From NCBI GenBank assembly GCA_023400405.1, contig JAEXFD010000027.1:65359-129358 (forward strand): a DNA stretch of 64,000 bases, written 5' to 3'. The notes beneath the pieces were generated by a model. It saw only the letters and a program-made list of their open reading frames with translations. It did no database searches and was not told where the DNA came from. Made by a program: the position numbers and the translations under genes. Every line of letters begins with the position of its first letter. Position 1 is the first letter of the stretch. Source of the stretch: Pseudomonadota bacterium. Lineage in GTDB: Bacteria; Pseudomonadota; Alphaproteobacteria; Sphingomonadales; Sphingomonadaceae. Positions 1-7,534 of the stretch are shown here, one piece after another.

Positions 1-777
1 GAGCGCGAGAAGCCGCTGGCCGATCGCGGCTTCGTCGCCTCGAAGCAATTCGCCGACACCAGCGCCGATTACGAACTCGCCCGGCGCAATCTGGCGGCGC
101 TCAAGCGCAGCCAGTCGACCGACGAGCGGCTCCAGGGCAGCCAGCTCTCGCAGCAACAGGCGGCGGCGCAATCGATGCAGTCGGGCCTCGCCATCGCCCG
201 CGCCAATCTCGACGCGCTCCAGTTGCGCGCGCCGGTGGCAGGCCAGCTTTCGGGCTTTTCGGTGCAGATCGGCCAGTCCCTCCAGCGCGGCGAGCGCGTG
301 GGGCAGATCGACAGCCCCGGGCGCAACAAGCTGATCGCCGGCGTCGACGAATATTATCTCGGCCGCGTCGCGATCCAGCAACAGGCGATGCTCGATTGGG
401 GCGGCAAGCAATATCGGGCCAAGGTCACGAAAATCTATCCGCAGGTGCAGAACGGCCAATTCCAGGTCGACCTGCAGTTCGTCGGGCCCGAGCCGCAACA
501 GATCCAGCGGGGCCAGACGCTGCAGGCGCGCCTCACGCTGGGCGATCCCACGCCGGCGCTGCTGCTGCCCAACGGGGCCTTTTACAACGATACCGGCGGC
601 GCCTGGGTGTTCGTGGTCGCGCCGGGCGGCGGATCGGCCGTGAAGCGCGCCGTCCGGCTCGGCCGTCGCAACGCCGATTATGTCGAGGTGCTCGAAGGCC
701 TCGACCCCGGCGAGAAGGTGATCACCTCTCCCTATACCGGCTTCACCGACAAGACGCGCCTGGACCTCAACCAATGA
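1..777 (+). CDS. Efflux periplasmic adaptor subunit (HlyD/MacA-like), 5' truncated
   Basis: The frame is open from the first base, so the N-terminus lies outside the window; 258 residues remain. A helical, Gln-rich hairpin section (about residues 1-70) is followed by a lipoyl/barrel segment with the motif LRAPVAGQLSGF and a C-terminal beta region ending in a membrane-proximal domain (LGRRNADYVEVLEGLDPGEKV), the usual order for membrane fusion proteins. Such adaptors bridge an inner-membrane transporter and an outer-membrane channel. The gene runs directly into an ABC ATPase and a MacB/FtsX-type permease, so it is the adaptor of a MacAB-like exporter. The substrate cannot be told from sequence. 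Confidence 0.9.
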   Translation, partial: EREKPLADRGFVASKQFADTSADYELARRNLAALKRSQSTDERLQGSQLSQQQAAAQSMQSGLAIARANLDALQLRAPVAGQLSGFSVQIGQSLQRGERVGQIDSPGRNKLIAGVDEYYLGRVAIQQQAMLDWGGKQYRAKVTKIYPQVQNGQFQVDLQFVGPEPQQIQRGQTLQARLTLGDPTPALLLPNGAFYNDTGGAWVFVVAPGGGSAVKRAVRLGRRNADYVEVLEGLDPGEKVITSPYTGFTDKTRLDLNQ

Positions 778-797
778 CGGCTATGAAAGGGAATCCG

Positions 798-1478
798 ATG
801 CTGCAGATGCGCGAACTCTCCAAGGTCTATCGCACCGACACGGTGCAGACGACGGCCCTCGACGCGATCGACCTGCATATCGCCGAGGGCGAGTTCGTCG
901 CGATCATGGGCCCTTCGGGCTGCGGCAAATCGACGCTGCTCAACATGATCGGGATGCTCGATAGCCCGTCCTCGGGTTCCTATGTGTTCAACGGGCAGGA
1001 AGTCGCGGGGCTATCGGAGAGCAAGCTCGCCGAGGTGCGCAAGGCGAATATCGGCTTCATCTTCCAGAGCTTCAACCTGGTCGACGAGCTGAGCGTACGC
1101 GACAATGTCGAGCTGGCGCTGCTCTATCACGACGTGCCGGCGGCCGAGCGGCGCGCGCGGGTCGATGAAGTGATGGACCGGGTGGGCATCGCGCATCGCG
1201 CCAAGCACCGGCCGAGCCAGCTTTCGGGCGGGCAGCAGCAGCGCGTCGCGGTGGCACGCGCGCTCGTCGCCAATCCCAAGCTGATCCTCGCCGACGAGCC
1301 GACCGGCAACCTCGACACGCATCATGGCGAGGAAGTGATGCGGATGCTCCAGCAGCTCAACAATGAAGGCTCGACGATCGTGATGGTCACGCACTCGCCG
1401 GCCCATGCGGACTATGCCGCGCGTGTCGTCTCGATGCTCGACGGCCGCATCCTCCAGGAACGCCGCCGCGCGGCCTGA
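798..1478 (+). CDS. ABC transporter ATP-binding protein (MacB/LolD type)
   Basis: This 226-residue nucleotide-binding protein has Walker A GPSGCGKST (residues 38-46), the signature LSGGQQQR, Walker B LILADEPT and a switch His in VMVTHSPAH. It powers the FtsX-type permease encoded next. The ATG at 798 is chosen because GAAAGGGA sits seven bases upstream; an in-frame ATG at 774 overlaps the adaptor stop (ATGA) and would add eight residues. The family belongs to the MacB/LolD group, which acts by mechanotransmission and moves substrates out of the periplasm or inner membrane. Tight spacing to both neighbours supports one operon. Confidence 0.93.
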   Translation: MLQMRELSKVYRTDTVQTTALDAIDLHIAEGEFVAIMGPSGCGKSTLLNMIGMLDSPSSGSYVFNGQEVAGLSESKLAEVRKANIGFIFQSFNLVDELSVRDNVELALLYHDVPAAERRARVDEVMDRVGIAHRAKHRPSQLSGGQQQRVAVARALVANPKLILADEPTGNLDTHHGEEVMRMLQQLNNEGSTIVMVTHSPAHADYAARVVSMLDGRILQERRRAA

Positions 1479-1500
1479 ACCGACCGAAGGGAGACGGCCC

Positions 1501-4005
1501 ATGTGGCGCAATTATCTGAAGGTCGGCCTGCGCGCGCTGGCGAAGAACCGCACCTATGCCTTCATCAACATCTTCGGCCTGGCGATCGGCCTGGCCGCCT
1601 GCCTGCTGATCCTGCTCTACGTCCAATATGACCGCAGCTATGACGAGTGGCTGCCGGACAACGATCGGATCTATCAGTTCCAGGTCTCCTATCAGAGCAA
1701 GACCAGCTCGGACCATTTCGACAACCAGGGCGCACCCTACGTCACCAAGGCAGCGCTGCTGAAGGATTTCCCCCAGATCGAGCATGCGACCTATCTGGGC
1801 GGCGGCGCGACGGTGACCGTGCTCAAGGACGGGCGCGCCTCCACGCCTGACGCGAACCTGGTCGACAGCCCGTTCTTCGACACCGTGCCGCTGCCGCTGG
1901 TGGCGGGCGACGCCAAGGCGCTCGCCCAACCCGGCACCATCGCGGTCACCGAGAGCGAGGCGACCAAGCTGTTCGGCACGACGAACGTGATGGGCAAGAC
2001 ACTCACCGTGCTCGTGATGGGGGTGCGTTCCGACTATCGGATCACCGCGGTGATCAAGGATCTCCCGAAGAACTCGCACATGTCGTTTGACATGCTGGTC
2101 CGCGCCGACTTCCCCAGCCTCTATGCCCAGGGCCGAAATCCGAAGTTCCTCACCGAATGGGGTTGGACCGGCGGCTGGGTCTATGTGAAGCTGCGGCCGG
2201 GCACCGATGTCGCGGCGCTCAATGCCCAGATGGATGCGTGGAAGAAGCGTAACATCCCGGACGAGGTGGCCGATGGCCAGCGCTCCAATCCGGGCGACGA
2301 GCGGACCTATCGCCTGGTCAATGTGCGCGACGTCCACCTCGGCAAGGCGCAGGGATCGGCGATGACGCCGGGCAATGACGCCAGCTCGATCGCCACCTTT
2401 GCGGTGGTCGCGCTGCTGATCCTCGCCATGGCCTGCATGAATTTCACCAATCTCGCCACTGCGCGCGCGAGCCAGCGTGCCCGCGAAGTGGCGCTTCGCA
2501 AGGTGCTCGGCGCGACGCGCGGGCAACTGATCGCCCAGTTCCTCGGCGAATCGCTGCTGCTCGCGGGAATCGCGATGCTGGTCGGGCTGGCGATTGCGGA
2601 GCTGGTGCTGCCCTGGTTTGCCAACTTCCTCGATGCCGACCTGAAGCTGCGCTATTTCGGCCATCAGGGCGTGATCGAGCCGGTGCTGCTGCTCGTCCTG
2701 GTCGTCGGCGCGGCAGGCGGCGTCTATCCGGCGCTCTATCTCTCGCGCTTCCAGCCGGCGCGGGTGCTCAAGGCGAACAAGTCGGCGGCCGATGCGGAAG
2801 GATCGGGCCGGCTGCGCAGCATCCTGGTGGTCAGCCAGTTCGCAGTGTCGATCGGGCTGATGATCTGCACCGCCGTCGTGCTTAGCCAGACGCTTTATGC
2901 CCGTTCGATCGATCCGGGCTACAAGCGGGAGGGGCTGATCCAGGTCTATGGCATCGGCGCCGAGGCACTGAACGGCCAGGCCGATGCGATGCTCCAGCAG
3001 GTCGAGGCCCTGCCGCAGATCGACGCGGTCGGCCGTACAGGGGTCGGCGTGGTCACGGGCAACACGTCGACCACGTCGGTCAAGGTGGTCGGCAAGTCCG
3101 AGCCGGACGATATCGGCATCTATGGCGTCGATGCGGGCTATTTCCCTGCCATGGGCATCCGCACCGTTGCCGGACGGGTGTTCGACAAGAATCGCGTCGC
3201 AGACGACATGACCACGCCGGAGCCCGAAGTGCCGGCGGCGGAAATCGCGCAGGCGAAGCGCGGCGGCAACGTCGTGCTGAACGAAGCCGGCGTGCGGCGG
3301 CTCGGCTTCGCCAGTCCGCAGGATGCGATCGGCAAGACGATCCGCTTCGGCATCAAGGACGAATATGGCGGCTCGATGATTCTCACCGTGATCGGCGTGG
3401 TCGCGGATTCGCGCTTTCGCGGGGCGACCAAGCCGGTCGAGCCGATCCTGTTCTACGTCAATCATCACAACGTCTTCTGGATGGTCGCGCGCTATCATGG
3501 CGATCCGGCAACGGCGATGTCGTCGATCGAGAAGGTGTGGCGGCGAGTGGCGCCGGAGGTGCCGTTCGACGGCAAGTTCGCCGACGCGATCCTCGCCCAG
3601 ACCTATCAGCGGATGGATGCCCGGGCGAAGATGTTCGGGGCGTTCGCGGTCCTGGCGATCGTCATCGGGTGCCTGGGCCTGTTCGGCCTCGCGGCATTCA
3701 CCGCAGAACGACGGACCAAGGAGATCGGCATCCGCAAGGTGCTCGGCGCGCGGACGCGGGACATCGTGCGGCTGCTGATCTGGCAGTTCACCCGGCCGGT
3801 GGTCATCGCCAACCTGATCGCCTGGCCGGCGGCCTGGTGGGTGATGCGCGACTGGCTCAACCAGTTCGACGCGCGGATCACGCTGACGCCGCTGCCCTTC
3901 GTCGCGGCTGGGCTGCTCGCCCTCGTCATCGCCGTGCTGACGATCGGCGCGCACGCCTTTCGCGTCGCGCGCACCAATCCGGTCTTCGCTCTGCGCTACG
4001 AGTAG
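1501..4005 (+). CDS. ABC transporter permease, MacB/FtsX family
   Basis: This is an 834-residue inner-membrane permease. The ATG at 1501 has AGGGAG upstream. An N-terminal membrane helix (about residues 20-42, YAFINIFGLAIGLAACLL) precedes a large periplasmic MacB core domain, then an FtsX module (EVALRKVLGATRGQLIAQFLGESLLL). A second periplasmic domain and a second FtsX module follow (KEIGIRKVLGARTRDIVRLLIWQF). This duplicated form is common in Bacteroidetes and Sphingomonas, where a single chain carries both half-permeases. With the upstream adaptor and ATPase it forms a complete tripartite exporter apart from the outer-membrane channel, which is not in the window. Confidence 0.93.
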   Translation: MWRNYLKVGLRALAKNRTYAFINIFGLAIGLAACLLILLYVQYDRSYDEWLPDNDRIYQFQVSYQSKTSSDHFDNQGAPYVTKAALLKDFPQIEHATYLGGGATVTVLKDGRASTPDANLVDSPFFDTVPLPLVAGDAKALAQPGTIAVTESEATKLFGTTNVMGKTLTVLVMGVRSDYRITAVIKDLPKNSHMSFDMLVRADFPSLYAQGRNPKFLTEWGWTGGWVYVKLRPGTDVAALNAQMDAWKKRNIPDEVADGQRSNPGDERTYRLVNVRDVHLGKAQGSAMTPGNDASSIATFAVVALLILAMACMNFTNLATARASQRAREVALRKVLGATRGQLIAQFLGESLLLAGIAMLVGLAIAELVLPWFANFLDADLKLRYFGHQGVIEPVLLLVLVVGAAGGVYPALYLSRFQPARVLKANKSAADAEGSGRLRSILVVSQFAVSIGLMICTAVVLSQTLYARSIDPGYKREGLIQVYGIGAEALNGQADAMLQQVEALPQIDAVGRTGVGVVTGNTSTTSVKVVGKSEPDDIGIYGVDAGYFPAMGIRTVAGRVFDKNRVADDMTTPEPEVPAAEIAQAKRGGNVVLNEAGVRRLGFASPQDAIGKTIRFGIKDEYGGSMILTVIGVVADSRFRGATKPVEPILFYVNHHNVFWMVARYHGDPATAMSSIEKVWRRVAPEVPFDGKFADAILAQTYQRMDARAKMFGAFAVLAIVIGCLGLFGLAAFTAERRTKEIGIRKVLGARTRDIVRLLIWQFTRPVVIANLIAWPAAWWVMRDWLNQFDARITLTPLPFVAAGLLALVIAVLTIGAHAFRVARTNPVFALRYE

Positions 4006-4030
4006 GCGCGTCAGCCCAGGGGGAAGCCGG

Positions 4031-4066
4031 AGCGGGCGAGGGGGAAACCTCTCGCCCGTTTTGTTT
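4031..4066 (+). terminator. Rho-independent terminator of the MacAB-like operon
   Basis: A GC-rich stem (CGGGCGAG at 4033-4040 pairing with CTCGCCCG at 4051-4058) is followed by TTTTGTTT. It lies 28 bases after the permease stop and is oriented to end that transcript. Confidence 0.85.
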
Positions 4067-4156
4067 GGGTTCCAGGCGGCACTGGCCCGCGCCGAAAGGC
4101 GCACACAAAAGCGCGCCTTCAGGCCAACCGACATCCAGAAATCAGCGGGAAGAAAA

Positions 4157-4233
4157 TGGTCGGGGAAAGAGGATTCGAACCTCCGGCCCCTGCGTCCCGA
4201 ACACAGTGCTCTACCAGGCTGAGCTATTCCCCG
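4157..4233 (-). tRNA. tRNA-Pro (anticodon CGG)
   Basis: On the minus strand a 77-base cloverleaf runs from CGGGGAA to TTCCCCG, with discriminator A and an encoded CCA (TGGT on the plus strand at 4157-4160). The D-arm reads AGCTCAGCCTGGTAGAGC, the anticodon loop TTCGGGA gives anticodon CGG (reads CCG), and the T-arm contains GGTTCGAATCC. The acceptor stem is fully paired. It stands alone between convergent protein genes. Confidence 0.97.
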
Positions 4234-4312
4234 ACCGGCGCGATCGCGGGCGAGGCCCGAACCGCGAGGGGGCGCCTATACCCAGCCCCAGGGCCGGGCG
4301 CAAGCGGCTGAA

Positions 4313-5614
4313 TCAGCTTTTCACCGCGGCGAGCATCGCATCGACCGAAGTGAACTTTTCGCGCGGGCTGCCGGTGCGCGCGGCGGCGACTTCGGCAGTG
4401 TCGATCCGCTGCCAATCGCGGAAGGTGACCGCCTCGACGCCGCGCTCCGCCAGCAGCGCGTCGAGCGCCGGGCGGCCAGGCTTGCCGGTGCCGTCGCCGA
4501 TGTCTGCCGCGATCTTCTCGGCGATGGCGAAGCCGTCCGGCCGGTTGGTGCCGATCGTCCCCGTCGGGCCGCGGCGGGCCCAGCCGACGGCATAAAGGCC
4601 GGGCAGCACGCGGCCGTCCTCATTGGCGAAGCGGCCGGCGCGATCGTCATAGGGCACGCCCTCGATCGGCGGGGTCCGGTAGCCGATGCAACTCACCACC
4701 AGGCTGGCCGGGATCGCATAGACTTCGCCGGTGCCGACGGCATCGCCGGTAGGATCGAGCCGGGTGCGCTCGACCAGCACGCGCTCGACCTTGCCTTCGC
4801 CTTCGATCGCGACCGGCTTGGCGAAGAAATCGAAGACGATGCGGGTCGGCTTATCGGCCGGAAGCGTCGCGAAACGCCGCAGGTGCTGGATCGACTTGCG
4901 TTGGCCGGGATCGAGCACGGCATCGTCCGCCTCGGGCGGCAGGTCGGCCGAATCGATCACCGGGGCGGCGCGAGCGAGTTCGGAAAGCTCGCCGAGTTCC
5001 TTGGGGGTCATCGCGATCTGGTGCGGGCCGCGGCGGCCGAGCAGGGTGATCGTGTCGATATGCGCGGCGCGGAGCGACTCGAGGGCATGGCCGACGATGT
5101 CCGAGCCTGCGAATTCGGCCGCGTCCTTGGCGAGGATGCGCGCGACGTCGAGCGCGACATTGCCGTTGCCGATCACCACCGCCGGCCCGTCGAGCGGCGG
5201 GGCGAGCGTGGCGTAATCGGGATGGCCATTATACCATCCGACGAACGCCGCCGAGCCGACGACGCCGGGAAGACCGGCGCCCGGAATGTCGAGCCGGCGG
5301 TCGTGCGGGGCACCGGTGGCGAGCACGACGGCGTCGTACAGCCCGCGCAGCTCGTCGATCGACAGGTCCTTGCCGATCGTGATGTTGCCGACGAAGCGGA
5401 CATTGTCGGTCAGGGCGACGGCCTCGTAGCGGCGCGAGACGCCCTTGATCGACTGGTGATCGGGGGCAACGCCGGTGCGGATCAGTCCGAACGGCACCGG
5501 CAGGCGATCGAGGATGTCGACTCGCACTTCGCCGCCGAACAGCTTCTGGCACGCCTCGGCGGTGTAATAGCCCGCTGGGCCCGAACCGATCACTGCGATA
5601 TGGCGCATGGGCAT
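4313..5614 (-). CDS. FAD-dependent ferredoxin/adrenodoxin-NADP reductase (FprA-like)
   Basis: This 433-residue flavoprotein has an N-terminal FAD-binding motif (VIGSGPAGYYTAEAC) and the substrate loop PVPFGLIRTGVAPDH typical of adrenodoxin reductase. The NADP-binding GNGNVALDVARIL lies near residue 165, and the C-terminal motif GWARRGPTGTIGTNR contacts FAD. The family moves electrons from NADPH to ferredoxins that serve P450s or Fe-S assembly. It is monocistronic, divergent from pnuC, with no ferredoxin or P450 nearby to identify its partner. Confidence 0.92.
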   Translation of the reverse strand: MPMRHIAVIGSGPAGYYTAEACQKLFGGEVRVDILDRLPVPFGLIRTGVAPDHQSIKGVSRRYEAVALTDNVRFVGNITIGKDLSIDELRGLYDAVVLATGAPHDRRLDIPGAGLPGVVGSAAFVGWYNGHPDYATLAPPLDGPAVVIGNGNVALDVARILAKDAAEFAGSDIVGHALESLRAAHIDTITLLGRRGPHQIAMTPKELGELSELARAAPVIDSADLPPEADDAVLDPGQRKSIQHLRRFATLPADKPTRIVFDFFAKPVAIEGEGKVERVLVERTRLDPTGDAVGTGEVYAIPASLVVSCIGYRTPPIEGVPYDDRAGRFANEDGRVLPGLYAVGWARRGPTGTIGTNRPDGFAIAEKIAADIGDGTGKPGRPALDALLAERGVEAVTFRDWQRIDTAEVAAARTGSPREKFTSVDAMLAAVKS

Positions 5615-5705
5615 CTCTCCCGTCGCTTGGGCACCCAGCCTAGCGCCCCGGGCGGGGAGGGCAAGCCTCTCGACCGCGGCCTCGCGCTGCTGCTAGGCGA
5701 GGCGG

Positions 5706-6260
5706 GTGAGCCCGATCGAGATTGCCGCCGCCCTGCTGGTCCTCATCAACGTCGCGCTCGTGGTGCGGCGGAGCATGTGGAACTATCCGTTCGCGCTCGT
5801 CGCGGTGTCGCTCTACGCCTGGGTTTTCTTCGGCGAGAAGCTGTACAGCGACGCGCTGCTCCAGCTCTTCTATCTCGCGGTCAATCTCTATGGCTGGTGG
5901 AACTGGTCGCGGTCGCGCGCCGAGAGCGGGGAGGTTCAAGTCGAGAGTCTAAGCGCGGGTGCGCGGTTGGGCTGGGCGCTCGGCTGCGGGCTCGCCATCG
6001 CCGGCTGGGGCTATTTCATGCACCGCACCACCGACGCCGCCTATCCCTGGTGGGACGGTTCGGTCGCCATGCTGAGCATCGCCGCGCAGATCCTCCAGTC
6101 GCAGCGCCGCTGGGAAAGCTGGGTGCTGTGGATCGCGGCGGACCTGCTCGCCATCCCGCTGTTCGGCATCAAGGCGCTGTGGCCGACTGCGATCCTCTAC
6201 GTGCTGCTGCTGGCACTCTCGGCGCGCGGGCTGGTCGACTGGCTGCGCAAGGCGCGATGA
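5706..6260 (+). CDS. pnuC: PnuC-family nicotinamide riboside transporter
   Basis: This 184-residue membrane protein has about seven hydrophobic segments and the PnuC-typical region NLYGWWNWSR (around residues 62-71), plus a late Trp/Pro-rich helix (ESWVLWIAADLLAIPLFGIKALW). It starts at GTG (5706). PnuC proteins let nicotinamide riboside cross the inner membrane by facilitated diffusion, trapped by phosphorylation in the cytoplasm. The stop overlaps the ATG of the next gene (ATGA), a NadR-type kinase, which fits this trapping model. Related PnuT and PnuX proteins carry thiamine or riboflavin, so the substrate is inferred from the neighbours. Confidence 0.88.
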   Translation: MSPIEIAAALLVLINVALVVRRSMWNYPFALVAVSLYAWVFFGEKLYSDALLQLFYLAVNLYGWWNWSRSRAESGEVQVESLSAGARLGWALGCGLAIAGWGYFMHRTTDAAYPWWDGSVAMLSIAAQILQSQRRWESWVLWIAADLLAIPLFGIKALWPTAILYVLLLALSARGLVDWLRKAR

Positions 6261-6790
6261 AGCTGCGCACGCTCTGCCTGCACGGGCCGGAGAGTACCGG
6301 CAAATCGACGCTCGCGCCCCAGCTCGCTGCGCGGCTGGGCGGTGAAGTAGTGGGCGAATATGGCCGCGAGTTCGCCGAGGCGCGCGGCACGGATTTCACC
6401 ATGGCGGATCTGGTCGAGATCGCGCAGACGCACGATTCGCGCACCCGCGCGTTGCTGGCTGAGGGGCGCGCGCCGCTGGTGCTCGACACCGATCCGCTGA
6501 TGACCGCCGTCTGGGCCGACATGCTGTTCGGCCGGCGCGATCCCTGGTTCGATTCGTGGCAAGGCACGGCCGACTTCTATCTGCTGATGGCTATCGACCT
6601 GCCCTGGGTGGCGGACGGCACGCGGATGTTCGGCACGGTGGCGGCACGTCGGCGCTTCTTCACGCTCAGCCGTGAGGCGCTTGATCGCCGCGGCGTCCGC
6701 TGGGCGCTTGTCCAGGGCGCGGGCGACGCCAGGCTCGAAGCGGCGATGGCCATGCTCCGGCAAGCCGGCTTCATGGTTCCCGGCGCGTAA
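6257..6790 (+). CDS. AAA-family ATPase, NadR-type ribosylnicotinamide kinase (copy 1)
   Basis: This 177-residue protein has a P-loop at the very N-terminus (HGPESTGKST, residues 9-18), then VLDTDPLMTAVWADMLFG and DLPWVADGTRMFG, which match the kinase domain of NadR (ribosylnicotinamide kinase). The nucleotidyltransferase and helix-turn-helix domains of enteric NadR are absent. It would phosphorylate nicotinamide riboside to NMN after uptake through PnuC. Its start overlaps the pnuC stop, indicating translational coupling. A very similar second copy follows after 42 bases. Kinase specificity is inferred from context and motifs. Confidence 0.85.
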   Translation: MKLRTLCLHGPESTGKSTLAPQLAARLGGEVVGEYGREFAEARGTDFTMADLVEIAQTHDSRTRALLAEGRAPLVLDTDPLMTAVWADMLFGRRDPWFDSWQGTADFYLLMAIDLPWVADGTRMFGTVAARRRFFTLSREALDRRGVRWALVQGAGDARLEAAMAMLRQAGFMVPGA

Positions 6791-6832
6791 AGCTTTTGGC
6801 CATATCCACGCGCTACACCCGGCGCTGGACCT

Positions 6833-7393
6833 ATGACGATCAGAACCATCTGCCTCCACGGGCCGGAAAGCACCGGCAAATCCACGCTCGGGCCGCTGCT
6901 TGCCGAACGTCTTGGCGGTCAGGTCGTCGAGGAATACGGTCGTGAATATGCCGAGGCGCGCGGCATCGACTTCACGATGCAGGACCTGCTCGAGATCGCC
7001 AAGATCCACGATGCGGGCACGCGGATGCTGCTTGCGGCGGGAATCGAGCCGCTGGTCCTCGACACCGATCCGCTGATGACGGCGGTGTGGGCGGACATGC
7101 TGTTCGGCGAGCGCGATCCCTGGTTCGATCGCTGGCGGGGTACCGCCGATCTCTATCTGCTGTTCGACATCGACTTGCCCTGGGTCGCCGACGGCACGCG
7201 CATGTTCGGCACGCCCGACCTACGCCGCCGATTCTTCGAGCTCAGCCGCGCCGAACTGGACCGGCGCGGCGTGCCCTGGGCAATGGTTTCGGGCCGTGGC
7301 GAGGCACGTTACGCCAACGCCCTCGAAGCGATCGAGCGCGCGCGCGGCGGCGATGTTGCAGGTGCGAACAAAATCCCGCTTCCTGTCATCTGA
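6833..7393 (+). CDS. AAA-family ATPase, NadR-type ribosylnicotinamide kinase (copy 2)
   Basis: A 186-residue paralogue of the preceding gene that shares long identical runs (HGPESTGKST, VLDTDPLMTAVWADMLFG, DLPWVADGTRMFGT). Differences concentrate at the C-terminus, where this copy carries an extra tail (ARGGDVAGANKIPLPVI). Both copies keep an intact P-loop, so neither looks dead. The arrangement is a tandem duplication retained in one operon with pnuC. Possible reasons are dosage, hetero-oligomers or different substrates such as riboside versus another pyridine nucleoside; sequence alone does not decide. Confidence 0.83.
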   Translation: MTIRTICLHGPESTGKSTLGPLLAERLGGQVVEEYGREYAEARGIDFTMQDLLEIAKIHDAGTRMLLAAGIEPLVLDTDPLMTAVWADMLFGERDPWFDRWRGTADLYLLFDIDLPWVADGTRMFGTPDLRRRFFELSRAELDRRGVPWAMVSGRGEARYANALEAIERARGGDVAGANKIPLPVI

Positions 7394-7534
7394 ACGCCAT
7401 AATAGGCGCCTAACCGCCCCGCCCGGGGGCAGGCAGTCCTCCAGAACAATGCCCGTCGGTGTCGAGGTCGGAAGGCTTTCGCGGCAATGCCGCGCGCCGC
7501 TTCGGTGCCGGACGGGGAACCACAGGGAAGACCA

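Noticed and set aside
1387..4134. Long minus-strand frame opposite the MacB-like permease
   Set aside because: The sense strand encodes a clear FtsX-family protein with ribosome-binding site and operon context; the antisense product has no recognisable features.
7394..7534. Possible riboswitch before the TonB receptor near pnuC
   Set aside because: I looked for TPP (CTGAGA, ACCTGATC-type) and cobalamin-box cores and found neither; the leader shows only general GC-rich pairing.
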